A stretch of DNA of 64,000 bases from Lewinellaceae bacterium (GTDB lineage: Bacteria > Bacteroidota > Bacteroidia > Chitinophagales > Saprospiraceae): assembly GCA_020636075.1 (NCBI GenBank), contig JACJYO010000006.1, positions 496,001-560,000 of the forward strand. Direction: 5' to 3'. Below the pieces are notes generated by a model. The model was not told where the DNA came from. It saw only the letters and a list, made by a program, of their open reading frames with translations, and did no database searches. Both the position numbers and the translations under genes were made by a program. This document shows positions 50,532-58,826 of the stretch, one piece after another; the stretch's first letter is position 1, and each line of letters opens with the position of its first letter.

Positions 50532-51632
50532 ATGAAAAATTTGTCTGTTGCCCGGCAACTACCCTGGGTTGCCCTTCTCGTATGCTGCGTTTTCTATTTT
50601 CCGCTGTCTGCCCAGCGTGCAGATTCGTCGGAGGATGAAACGCCCAAAGATGTTGATCTGGAGGCTTTTATGCCCCGGCCGATTGACCGTTCGCAAGACC
50701 TTCAGGTGATAACCTTTGGCTCCTGCAACAAGGTGGATAAACCACAAACGATGTGGCTGGATATTGCCGCAAACAACCCGAATTTATGGATCTGGTTGGG
50801 CGATATCATTTACGCCGATACTACCAACATGCGTGCTCTGGCCAACCATTACAAGCGCTTGAAAGTGACACCGGGCTACAAGCAACTGCGCAAAAACACT
50901 CAAATTATCGGGGTGTACGACGACCACGACTACGGCGCCAACGACGCCGGCAAGGGCCTGCCCAATAAAAAAGGCAGTCAACAGTGCCTGCTGGATTTTC
51001 TGGATGTCCCCTATCGCGAACCCGTCCGCCGGCAGGAAGGCGCATATCAGTCGTACCTGTTTGGCAAAGGGGAACACCAGATCAAAATTATCGTGATGGA
51101 TACCCGCTACTTTCGCGACACCCTGATCCCTGATCCGGACCCAAACCACCGGTATATTCCAAACATGGAGGGCGATATTTTGGGCGAAGCCCAATGGCAA
51201 TGGCTCGAGCGGGAGCTGACCAACAGCCCGGCCAAACTCCATATCCTTTGCTCCAGTATCCAGATTTTGGCCGATGAACACGGCCATGAAAAGTGGGGCA
51301 ACTTCCCTAATGCCCGCAAGCGCATGCTGCAGATGATCGTGCGCCTCAAACCCAAAAACCTGCTTATCCTTTCCGGCGACCGGCACATGGCCGAGGTCAC
51401 AAAAATGGACCTGCAAGGGCTGCCATACCCGCTATACGATTTTACCTCCAGCGGCCTTACGCACATTCGCAGCGGTACCAGCGAGCCCAATAAGATGCGG
51501 GTGGGCGATATGATCGTCAAGAAAAACTTTGGCCTGCTCCGGATACAGTGGGAGGGCGAAGATCCAATTGTGACGATGGAGGTGCGCGGCAACCGAAATG
51601 AATTGTATCAGCGTATTCAGGTGAAATATTAA
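50532..51632 (+). CDS. PhoD-like alkaline phosphatase/metallophosphoesterase
   Basis: The 366-residue protein has a signal peptide (MKNLSVARQLPWVALLVCCVFYFPLSAQ). Metal-binding motifs of the PhoD-like family are in order: ITFGSCNKVDKPQTMW, NLWIWLGDIIYAD, IGVYDDHDYGAND, SSIQILADEHGHEKW and LLILSGDRHMAEV. It should be a secreted or periplasmic phosphodi- or monoesterase; substrates of such short forms vary. Transcribed alone; scpB follows 45 bp downstream. Confidence 0.92.
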   Translation: MKNLSVARQLPWVALLVCCVFYFPLSAQRADSSEDETPKDVDLEAFMPRPIDRSQDLQVITFGSCNKVDKPQTMWLDIAANNPNLWIWLGDIIYADTTNMRALANHYKRLKVTPGYKQLRKNTQIIGVYDDHDYGANDAGKGLPNKKGSQQCLLDFLDVPYREPVRRQEGAYQSYLFGKGEHQIKIIVMDTRYFRDTLIPDPDPNHRYIPNMEGDILGEAQWQWLERELTNSPAKLHILCSSIQILADEHGHEKWGNFPNARKRMLQMIVRLKPKNLLILSGDRHMAEVTKMDLQGLPYPLYDFTSSGLTHIRSGTSEPNKMRVGDMIVKKNFGLLRIQWEGEDPIVTMEVRGNRNELYQRIQVKY

Positions 51633-51661
51633 ACTCGGGCACGTTGCGTTGCGATTTTCCC

Positions 51662-51669
51662 TACTTTTG
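51662..51669 (+). promoter_or_regulatory. Possible -7 element immediately before scpB
   Basis: TACTTTTG is a perfect TAnnTTTG match. The nearest TTG upstream is 15 bp away rather than 19-21. If used, the mRNA would be nearly leaderless, starting only a few bases before the scpB ATG at 51678. Confidence 0.35.
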
Positions 51670-51677
51670 CGCCCGCA

Positions 51678-52286
51678 ATGGATTTTCTGAAACAGCACGT
51701 AGAAGCACTCATTTTCGTTTCGCCGCAGGCGACTACCCTGGCCGAAATCTGCGCCGTACTCACCGAAGTACTGGAAGCCGAAGTGCCGGAAGCCGATGTG
51801 TTGGCGGCGATTGAACAATTGCGCGAACAGTATGCACAGGACGGCTACGCTTTTGAACTGGTGGAGATCGCCGGGGGATACCAGTTGCTGACCAAGGGCG
51901 CCTATCACAATACCGTGGCGGTTTATCTGAAACAGACTACCCAGAAGCGGTTATCGCAGGCAACCCTGGAGACGCTGGCTATCGTGGCGTACAAACAGCC
52001 GGTGAGTAAATCCGACCTGGAAGCCATCCGCGGGGTAAATTGCGATTACACCCTCCAGAAACTTTTGGAAAAAGAACTTGTTGTAATTACCGGGCGCAGT
52101 GAAGGTCCCGGCCGACCGTTGTTGTACGCTACTTCGGATAAATTTATGGACTACCTGGGCATCAAAGACCTGATCGAATTGCCCAAACCCAAAGATTTTA
52201 AAGAGGTGGAAAACACCATCGGCGAGGCCCCGGAATCTGAAGAACGGCCTATGCCGGATGCTGACGCTGAATCGGCAAGTGATTAA
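51678..52286 (+). CDS. scpB: Segregation and condensation protein B
   Basis: The 202-residue protein consists of two winged-helix domains. Diagnostic segments: LKQHVEALIFVSPQATTLAEI, GYAFELVEIAGGYQLLTKGAYHNTV and LSQATLETLAIVAYKQPVSKSDLEAIRGVNCDYTLQKLLEKELVVITGRSEGPGRPLLYATSDKFMDYLGI (conserved end of the family). ScpB dimers with ScpA and SMC condense chromosomes. An acidic C-terminal tail follows. No scpA is in the window. Confidence 0.96.
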   Translation: MDFLKQHVEALIFVSPQATTLAEICAVLTEVLEAEVPEADVLAAIEQLREQYAQDGYAFELVEIAGGYQLLTKGAYHNTVAVYLKQTTQKRLSQATLETLAIVAYKQPVSKSDLEAIRGVNCDYTLQKLLEKELVVITGRSEGPGRPLLYATSDKFMDYLGIKDLIELPKPKDFKEVENTIGEAPESEERPMPDADAESASD

Positions 52287-52297
52287 AAAAAGAAAAA

Positions 52298-52816
52298 ATG
52301 GAGCAACCCTTGGTAAACAGGGTGGCAAACAGCCGCCTTACGACAATCGATCTGGAGGCATTTTATCCGGAAGGTGAAGTCGTGGCTTTTGACCTGAAGG
52401 ACTACCTGTTCATGGAACTGATCCTGAAGGAAAAGGACTTCCGGGAGGCGCTTAAGGCACACGACTGGACGCAGTACACGGGCAAGAATCTGGCGGTTTT
52501 TTGCTCCACCGATGCGATTATCCCCATGTGGGCGTACATGCTGGTGGCTTCCTACGCCGCAGCCTATGCCCTTGATGTTTTTCAGGGTCATCCAGAGCAG
52601 TTTGCCGAATTTGCTTTTTTGAAAAAACTGGCCGCGCTCAACCCTGCCGATTTTGCCGATGCGCGCCTCGTGATCAAAGGTTGCAGTGACAAACCGGTGC
52701 CTGCGTCGGCATACCTGGAAATTACGCGCCGGCTGGCGCCGGTTGCCCGAAGCATCATGTTCGGCGAACCCTGTTCGACGGTGCCGGTATACAAAAAAGC
52801 CCGACCGGCCGAATAA
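52298..52816 (+). CDS. DUF2480 family protein
   Basis: The 172-residue protein begins MEQPLVNRVANSRLTTIDLEAFYPEGEVVAFDLKDYLFMELILKEKDFREALKAHDWTQY in pattern and contains FCSTDAIIPMWAYMLVASYA, which identify DUF2480, a Bacteroidota family without known function. It is cytoplasmic. Starting 11 bp after scpB, it is probably co-transcribed with it. A terminator follows. Confidence 0.9.
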   Translation: MEQPLVNRVANSRLTTIDLEAFYPEGEVVAFDLKDYLFMELILKEKDFREALKAHDWTQYTGKNLAVFCSTDAIIPMWAYMLVASYAAAYALDVFQGHPEQFAEFAFLKKLAALNPADFADARLVIKGCSDKPVPASAYLEITRRLAPVARSIMFGEPCSTVPVYKKARPAE

Positions 52817-52838
52817 GCGAGCCCGGTTAATCGTTTTA

Positions 52839-52867
52839 AAAGCGCCCTGATCAACGGCGCTTTTTTT
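52839..52867 (+). terminator. Terminator after DUF2480 gene
   Basis: AAAGCGCC (52839-52846) pairs with GGCGCTTT (52856-52863) over a 9-nt loop, continuing into a T-run. The T-run merges into TATTTTTG (52867-52874), a possible -7 box for the next gene. Confidence 0.8.
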
Positions 52868-52895
52868 ATTTTTGTCGAAACATCCACTCCCGCTC

Positions 52896-53795
52896 ATGGA
52901 ATTAACAAACACAAACCGATTGCTCCTCTTCATCAACCTGTTCCTGGCTGTACTGCTTTCAGGTATATTTTTTTACTCGTTCAAAGGCAGTGAAAAAGGC
53001 TCGGAGCAGGTCATCCGATCGATCAACCTCGACAAGGATTTTGACTTTTGTGGCGAAAAGCTGCCCATGGACAATTTTGACGTCCGGCAGCGCCTCGACG
53101 CCGAGTTGGTCCGGAACGTTTATTTTCATTCACAAACAATTTTGGCCATCAAGCGGGCAAACGCCATGTTTCCGGTGATCGAACCCATTTTAAAAGCGGA
53201 AGGTGTTCCCGACGATCTGAAATACCTGGCAGTAGCCGAAAGCGCCTTGTCGAATGCCGTGTCGCCGGCCGGAGCGCGGGGCATCTGGCAGTTTATGAAA
53301 GCAGCGGCCAGTGAGTATGATCTGGAGGTAAACGATGACGTGGACGAGCGCTACCATCTTGAAAAAGCCACCCGCGCCGCTTGCACCTACATGCGCCAGC
53401 AAAAAGAACGGCTTGGGACCTGGACGCTTGCTGCGGCAGCTTACAACGGCGGGCCGGGCCGGATCAAGCAAGAAATGGCCAACCAGCGGGCGCAAACTTT
53501 TTTTGACCTGAACCTCGCCGACGAAACCATGCGGTACCCGTTCCGTATTGTTGCCATCAAGGAAGTGATGACCAACCCGGAATTGTATGAGTACCAAATC
53601 AAAGAAGACCACCTGTACAATCCGGTTCGGGATTTTAAAACGGTAACCGTTGATGGCCCGGTAGGCAGTTGGGGTGATTTTGCCGTCGAACACGGCACTA
53701 CGTACCGCATGCTCAAAGTGCTCAACCCATGGCTGGTTTCCGGCAAACTGACCAATAAGGCTGGTAAAACCTATCAAATTCGTCTGCCGAAGTGA
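52896..53795 (+). CDS. Membrane-anchored lytic transglycosylase (MltD-like)
   Basis: The ATG at 52896 gives 299 residues with an N-terminal membrane segment (RLLLFINLFLAVLLSGIFFYSF). The SLT/GH23 domain covers about residues 90-220: IEPILKAEGVPDDLKYLAVAESAL with the catalytic Glu in A-E-S, then SPAGARGIWQFMKAAA, YMRQQKERLGTWTLAAAAYNGGPGRI. It cleaves peptidoglycan between MurNAc and GlcNAc with formation of 1,6-anhydro ends. The C-terminal TYRMLKVLNPWL...GKTYQIRLP may be a degenerate LysM-like fold. The stop overlaps the next start by 4 bp (GTGA). Confidence 0.92.
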   Translation: MELTNTNRLLLFINLFLAVLLSGIFFYSFKGSEKGSEQVIRSINLDKDFDFCGEKLPMDNFDVRQRLDAELVRNVYFHSQTILAIKRANAMFPVIEPILKAEGVPDDLKYLAVAESALSNAVSPAGARGIWQFMKAAASEYDLEVNDDVDERYHLEKATRAACTYMRQQKERLGTWTLAAAAYNGGPGRIKQEMANQRAQTFFDLNLADETMRYPFRIVAIKEVMTNPELYEYQIKEDHLYNPVRDFKTVTVDGPVGSWGDFAVEHGTTYRMLKVLNPWLVSGKLTNKAGKTYQIRLPK

Positions 53796-55003
53796 GTCGC
53801 AACCTCCTGATCTTTTCTGGTTCGCGGAGTAAAATAGCGCGCATGTTTGCCCATGCAGCGCTGGTATGGATATTTGTAGCGGCGGTAATGGGGGTGTATT
53901 TGCGCTGGCAAGCCTGGGGGAAACCGCCCATCGAGTTTGCCTACCGGTTTCTCACACACGGGCATTCACATGTGATGTTTCTGGGTTGGGCATTCAACGC
54001 CCTGCTGGCAGGCCTTATCCGGGCTTTTCTTCCGCGGGTGATTTCCATGGTTTATTACCAGATCATGCTGATCCTCCAGGTGGCTATAGCCGGTATGGCG
54101 GTTAGCTTTCCGTTGCAGGGATATAAAATTATTTCCATTGCCTTAAGCAGCCTGCACCTGTTTTTCGCTGCCTGGCTGATCCTTCGGTTGTGGAGCGATA
54201 GTCGCGCGCAAGGCCCGGCTTTGGCTGCCTTTCGATGGGCGGTGGTGTTTCTGTTTCTCTCGGCATTGGGCCCTTTTGCGCTGGCCTATGTGTCGGCGCA
54301 AGGTGAAGAAGGCACGGTATGGTACCAGTTGGCGGTCTATTTTTACCTGCATTTTCAATACAACGGCTGGATGATCATGGCGTTGCTGGCGTTGTTGCTG
54401 GAAAAAATGCCGCTCAAGGGCGAGGCCAATACGCAGGCTGTCCACCTGATTGCCACCGGGGCTTTGTTGGGTTATGCGCTTAGTGCGTTGTGGACCGAAC
54501 CGCCGTGGATCGTTTATGTGATAGCAGTCGTAGGAGCTGTTTTACAGATTATGGGAACCTTGCGATTGGGAGGCGGTTGGTACCGGTCATACAATTGGCG
54601 CAGTGTTTGGAAACGGCGCTGGGCTTACCGGTTTGCTGGGATGGCGCTTATGGCTTTCGGCCTAAAATTATTGTTGCAACTGAGCGCGATAATTCCCAGT
54701 GTAGGCGAGTTTCTTTTTCTGCATCGCAACTTGCTCATCGCCTATTTCCACCTGGTATTTATTGGCGTGGTGACGATGCTGCTGTTTGCTATTTTTCTGG
54801 AAAGAATGTGGATTCCACAGGATAAGACTCTGTCGATCGCCTGGTGGCTGTTTTCCGGTGGGTTTGTTCTGACTGAAATACTGCTCGTGTTGCCTGGCAG
54901 TTTTTTACTGCCCCTGCTCATTTGCGCAATTGCAATGGCTGCCGGGCTGTTCTGGATAGCCCGGCAGACCATTTATGTCGAAGACAACCAAACTGTCTAT
55001 TAA
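53792..55003 (+). CDS. Multi-pass membrane protein of unknown function with conserved HxHSH motif
   Basis: The frame opens with GTG at 53792 overlapping the previous stop; an ATG at 53843 (MFAHAALVWIF) is an alternative. It has about 400 residues and roughly 12 membrane helices. The motif HGHSHVMFLGWAFNALLAGL and, later, YLHFQYNGWMIMALLALLL recur in Bacteroidota membrane proteins, as I recall; histidines at helix ends suggest haem or metal ligands as in haem-copper oxidase subunit I or NnrS-like proteins. That is inference. It is translationally coupled to the transglycosylase and convergent with the next gene, whose stop shares the TTAA at 55000-55003. Confidence 0.72.
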   Translation: MSRNLLIFSGSRSKIARMFAHAALVWIFVAAVMGVYLRWQAWGKPPIEFAYRFLTHGHSHVMFLGWAFNALLAGLIRAFLPRVISMVYYQIMLILQVAIAGMAVSFPLQGYKIISIALSSLHLFFAAWLILRLWSDSRAQGPALAAFRWAVVFLFLSALGPFALAYVSAQGEEGTVWYQLAVYFYLHFQYNGWMIMALLALLLEKMPLKGEANTQAVHLIATGALLGYALSALWTEPPWIVYVIAVVGAVLQIMGTLRLGGGWYRSYNWRSVWKRRWAYRFAGMALMAFGLKLLLQLSAIIPSVGEFLFLHRNLLIAYFHLVFIGVVTMLLFAIFLERMWIPQDKTLSIAWWLFSGGFVLTEILLVLPGSFLLPLLICAIAMAAGLFWIARQTIYVEDNQTVY

Positions 55004-56700
55004 TGCCAAAGCAAGCGCCCGGTAAATAACTGACCGTTTTCAGTATTCCGTATTAAAATATGATATAAGCCGGCAGGCAACGCGCCCCGTTCAAATTCCC
55101 AGGATCCGGCCTGCACAGTGGCCGTTTTTACCAGGGCGCCGGCGGCGTTGAACACCTGAAGGTGCATTGCCGCAAAATCTGAATTTTCCCATTGAATTAC
55201 AGCGCGATCGCTTGCCGGGTTTGGGCTGATGAAAAGTGCTTCGGCGGGTTGCTCCGGCGAAACAGTCGGCACAGTCACCTGGAGGGTCCGGCAAAATTTA
55301 TTATTGGCCGGGTTGGCATCCAGGCTGTCGTTGGGCAGGGTAGTCCAAAAACAAAGTTCGACGGAAGCAGGCATATTCCAGGGCGCTTCCCAAAACAATT
55401 TGCCGATGTAAATCCGCAGGCTGTCGCCTGGCAAAATGTTCAATCCCTGATAGTTGATTTTATACAAAGTTGATTCCGTCCCGCATTGCCAGGGGAACGA
55501 ATTGAGCACACTGTTTAGCGTGAATTTTTCCAGGATTTCGGCGCCATCGTTTTTTACCCAAACCGACACGCTGTCAATGCGCATGGTGTAGTAGTTGATT
55601 GGGTCGGTGTACTGTTTGCCAGCCGGCATTTTAGGCGTTTCAAGGTAGGTGACGCCCGCGTCAATCGCTGTTGCATCAAAGTCGGGCATTGCCAGTGGGT
55701 CGGAAATCCGGGCTTCGATGACCTGTGCGTCGATACCGGCGAGCGGGTTTTCATGTCCGGCCAGCAACAGTTGATCGTCGGCAGTCGACAAGAGAACATC
55801 TGGTTGAAATGCAGCGTCCAAAGGAATGTCGATAACCTCCAGCAGGCTCAAGTTTGCAGTATCGAAACGCAGTAGTTGGCGTGGCTCGCTTGCTGCGAGT
55901 ACCTGCAGCCGGCCGCCAGCGTAGCACAGGCCAACGGAGGTTTCCGCTGGCAGGTTCAGTGCTGTTTGGGTAATTGGTTGGAGATGCTCGTCAACCAAGA
56001 AAAGCGAGTCGGCGGAAAGTGCGGCAAAATGGCCGTTAGGCAAGGGCTCGGCTGCCAACAGGTCGATATTCACCATTCCAAATTTCAAGGTAAAAAAATC
56101 CGGGCTGTACAGCCCCAACCCGGCTTCACCATAAACAAGCAGGTAGTCGTTGTCGAGTTTGCGGTACCCGCGGAACAGGGGCAATGGGTTAAACCAGGGC
56201 TGGCCCGGCTCGCCATCGGCAGTATACCGGATTGGAGCATTGTTTTGGCGAAAAAGCCAAAAGCCGTTGTCCGGAAGCGGCAACAGTTTAAACGTATCCC
56301 TCGGGTTTGTTTGAAAGCCCAGATCTTTTGACCAGAGGAGATTCCCCGATGCGTTGTAGCGGTACAGTGTCCAATTCACGTCAATGTCACATTGAAAAAA
56401 GGATCCGGCGATCAAAAAACCGTCGGATAGTGGCATGCATTCCAACCCATGCGGCTGGCCTTTGCCTAACAAAAAACGGTAACTGGATTGCCCCGTCGGT
56501 TCGATCGTTTGAACGCCATAAACAGGAATGCCTTCGACTGAATTCAGGCTCGACAGCAGGAGGTGGCTTTGGCCGTTAAAGCCGGGGAATGCCGCTTCAA
56601 TAGAGTTCCAAAACTGGGGTTGGCGGGATTGGGTGTGTGCGGAAAAAGCAATAAAAAAGGCGGAGGCCAGGACGGCCAATTGGCGGTGTACATTTCGCAT
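55000..56700 (-). CDS. Secreted protein with T9SS type A sorting domain
   Basis: The 566-residue protein has a signal peptide (MRNVHRQLAVLASAFFIAFSAHTQ). The middle shows WD/Kelch-like strand repeats with hydrophobic-G-D patterns but no clear named domain; at about 360-480 there is a CARDB-like beta domain (MRIDSVSVWVKNDGAEILEKF). The C-terminal 80 residues (ALFISPNPASDRAVIQW, LQVFNAAGALVKTATV, LPAGLYHILIRN) are the type A sorting domain of the type IX secretion system, removed during export with attachment to A-LPS. Substrate unknown. Confidence 0.88.
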   Translation of the reverse strand: MRNVHRQLAVLASAFFIAFSAHTQSRQPQFWNSIEAAFPGFNGQSHLLLSSLNSVEGIPVYGVQTIEPTGQSSYRFLLGKGQPHGLECMPLSDGFLIAGSFFQCDIDVNWTLYRYNASGNLLWSKDLGFQTNPRDTFKLLPLPDNGFWLFRQNNAPIRYTADGEPGQPWFNPLPLFRGYRKLDNDYLLVYGEAGLGLYSPDFFTLKFGMVNIDLLAAEPLPNGHFAALSADSLFLVDEHLQPITQTALNLPAETSVGLCYAGGRLQVLAASEPRQLLRFDTANLSLLEVIDIPLDAAFQPDVLLSTADDQLLLAGHENPLAGIDAQVIEARISDPLAMPDFDATAIDAGVTYLETPKMPAGKQYTDPINYYTMRIDSVSVWVKNDGAEILEKFTLNSVLNSFPWQCGTESTLYKINYQGLNILPGDSLRIYIGKLFWEAPWNMPASVELCFWTTLPNDSLDANPANNKFCRTLQVTVPTVSPEQPAEALFISPNPASDRAVIQWENSDFAAMHLQVFNAAGALVKTATVQAGSWEFERGALPAGLYHILIRNTENGQLFTGRLLWH

Positions 56701-56813
56701 GATAGGTAAATTTAGGTTAACAAGTACAACAAATTTACGCTACGGGATTTTCAATTACAGGGCAAAACCGGGTAATTGCAAATCGGGGACACTCGGAAAA
56801 CTCCTGGCTTGCC

Positions 56814-57752
56814 TCATGGTACTTCGGGCGTTTTCAGGAAATTAATGTTCCGCTCCAGCCCGGCGTATTTTACACGTTTAACCGCCGATTTCCGGAAAAT
56901 CTTTCCAAACACTTCTTCGGTGAGTTCCAGCCAGTCGCGTCGATCCATACCGAGCAGGTCAGGGTGCGGTTCAAAGGCGGGCTCTTCGTGGCGTTCGGCG
57001 AAGCGGTTCCAGGGGCAGACCTCCTGGCAAACATCGCAGCCGAACATCCAGTTGTCCATTTGGCTTTTGAAACTGCTGGGGATTTCATCGCGCAGTTCGA
57101 TGGTCAGGTATGAAATGCATTTGGATGCGTCGAGGAAGTAGCCTTCCGGGCTGATGGCCTCCGTCGGACAAGCGTCGATGCAGCGCCGGCAGGTACCACA
57201 GTGGTCGCGAATTGGGGCGTCGTATTCGAGTTCCAGGTCGCAGATGATCTCTGCCAGAAAAAAATAGGAGCCGCGCCGGGGGTGAATTGTTAGCGTGTGG
57301 CGGCCATTCCAGCCGATGCCGGCGCGGCGGGCCCATTCGCGTTCGAGCACGGGCGCACTGTCGACAAAACACCGGCCGTTGATGGCGCCGGTCTCCGCTT
57401 GCATGTAGGCGAGCAGGGTTTTCAGCCGGTCTTTCACGACGAAATGGTAATCTTCACCGTAGGCATACTGGCTGATTTTTGGGGCTTCGGTGTCCTCCTG
57501 TTTGTCGGGGTTGTGGTAGTTGAAGGTCAGGCAAATTACCGTCTTGGCGCCAGGTACCAGTTGGGTTGGGTCGATGCGCAGGTCAAAATGGTTTTCCATG
57601 TAGGACATTTTGCCGTGTGCGCCCTGCTGCAACCAGGCTTCCAGGCGGCGTGCTTCCGCGTCGAGCCGTTCGGCCCGGGCAAAGCCGACAAACTCAAAGC
57701 CCAGTCGGTGGGCTTCGGCACGGATACGCTCGGTATTTTGCTGAAGTTGCAT
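56814..57752 (-). CDS. queG: Epoxyqueuosine reductase
   Basis: The 312-residue protein matches QueG: GFEFVGFARAERLDAEARRLEAWLQQGAHGKMSYMENHFDLRIDP is the opening region, then GRCFVDSAPVLEREWARRAGIGWNGRHTLTIH (cobalamin-binding side with the Asp). Two ferredoxin-type [4Fe-4S] motifs follow: CGTCRRCIDACP and CDVCQEVCPWN. It reduces epoxyqueuosine to queuosine in tRNA using cobalamin and Fe-S clusters. lpxD starts 12 bp upstream of it on the same strand, so the two may share a transcript. Confidence 0.96.
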   Translation of the reverse strand: MQLQQNTERIRAEAHRLGFEFVGFARAERLDAEARRLEAWLQQGAHGKMSYMENHFDLRIDPTQLVPGAKTVICLTFNYHNPDKQEDTEAPKISQYAYGEDYHFVVKDRLKTLLAYMQAETGAINGRCFVDSAPVLEREWARRAGIGWNGRHTLTIHPRRGSYFFLAEIICDLELEYDAPIRDHCGTCRRCIDACPTEAISPEGYFLDASKCISYLTIELRDEIPSSFKSQMDNWMFGCDVCQEVCPWNRFAERHEEPAFEPHPDLLGMDRRDWLELTEEVFGKIFRKSAVKRVKYAGLERNINFLKTPEVP

Positions 57753-57764
57753 TTTAGCGATAGG

Positions 57765-58700
57765 TTACTTCGGCCACTTTCGGAGTAGTTCCGGCAGTTG
57801 CTTCACAGCGGCAATTTCCCGGTATTTTTCCCGCACTTCTTCTGCAGGGCCACCAAAATAGGTTTTGCCGCCTTCCAATGTTTTCGATACTCCGGCGCCC
57901 GCCAAGACCACGGCGCCGGCGCCAATCCGTATGGACTGGATGACCCCCACCTGGCCGTACAGCACCACATTGTCCTCGATGACCGTTTTTCCGCCTATGC
58001 CCACTTGGGCGGCCATCAGGCAGTTTTTACCGATCACCACCCCGTGACCGATGTGAATCTGGCAGTCCAGTTTGCTGCCGGCTCCGATGACAGTGTCACC
58101 ACTCACCCCCTTGTTTATGGTACAGCCGGCGCCGATGTCGACATGGTCTTCGATGATGACGCGTCCGCCCGAGCGCCATTTCTTAAAACTCCCATCGGCC
58201 AGTTTTTTGTAGTAAAAAGCGTCGCTGCCGATGCTGTTATTAGGCCCGATGCAAACATGTGCGCCGATGGAGGTGTGTTCACCAATATAGGTATTCGCCT
58301 GGATGTACGAATGCGCGCCGATGGAAACATTGGCGGCAATGACAACACCGGGTTCAATGACCGCTGTCGGGTGAATGCTGGCACGGTGACTGATTGGCGC
58401 AGTGGCAGGCTCAAAAGGCCGGTGTTCGCGGATGAGGGAATCGTACACCTCAAAAGGATTTTCGACGACCAAAATAGCCTTGCCGGGTGGGCATTCTGCG
58501 GCTTCATTGAGTAGCACCACAGTTGCGGCACTTTCCAGGGTTTTTTTAAAATATTTCGGTGCATCGGAAAAGGCAATATCGCCGGGCTCCACTTTGTGGA
58601 TTTCGTTGATGCCGGTAGCGGCCAGCGTGGCATCGCCGAGTAATTGGGCGTTAAAGCGTTGGGCCAGATCGCGGACAAGGATGGGTTGCGGGAATTTCAT
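57765..58700 (-). CDS. lpxD: UDP-3-O-acylglucosamine N-acyltransferase (LpxD-like)
   Basis: The ATG at 58700 gives 311 residues starting MKFPQPILVRDLAQRFNAQLLGD; the frame upstream lacks similarity. The N-terminal uridine-binding domain (INEIHKVEPGDIAFSDAPKYFKKTLES) is followed by hexapeptide repeats forming the left-handed beta-helix (IEPGVVIAANVSIGAHSYIQ, IGEHTSIGAHVCIGPNNSIG, IHIGHGVVIGKN with the catalytic His). LpxD adds the N-linked acyl chain in lipid A synthesis. The protein is shorter than E. coli LpxD (341) and lacks its C-terminal helix extension, as in a Bacteroidota subgroup, so the exact acyl acceptor should be treated with caution. Confidence 0.88.
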   Translation of the reverse strand: MKFPQPILVRDLAQRFNAQLLGDATLAATGINEIHKVEPGDIAFSDAPKYFKKTLESAATVVLLNEAAECPPGKAILVVENPFEVYDSLIREHRPFEPATAPISHRASIHPTAVIEPGVVIAANVSIGAHSYIQANTYIGEHTSIGAHVCIGPNNSIGSDAFYYKKLADGSFKKWRSGGRVIIEDHVDIGAGCTINKGVSGDTVIGAGSKLDCQIHIGHGVVIGKNCLMAAQVGIGGKTVIEDNVVLYGQVGVIQSIRIGAGAVVLAGAGVSKTLEGGKTYFGGPAEEVREKYREIAAVKQLPELLRKWPK

Positions 58701-58826
58701 GGTTGAATGAATGATTTGAAAAATAGACGCCGCGAAATTACGGATACGCCAGACCAACACGGAATCGCAGGCAGAAAAGGAAGTCATTTTCAAAACTTCT
58801 CTATTTTTACCTCCAAACAAACGACC

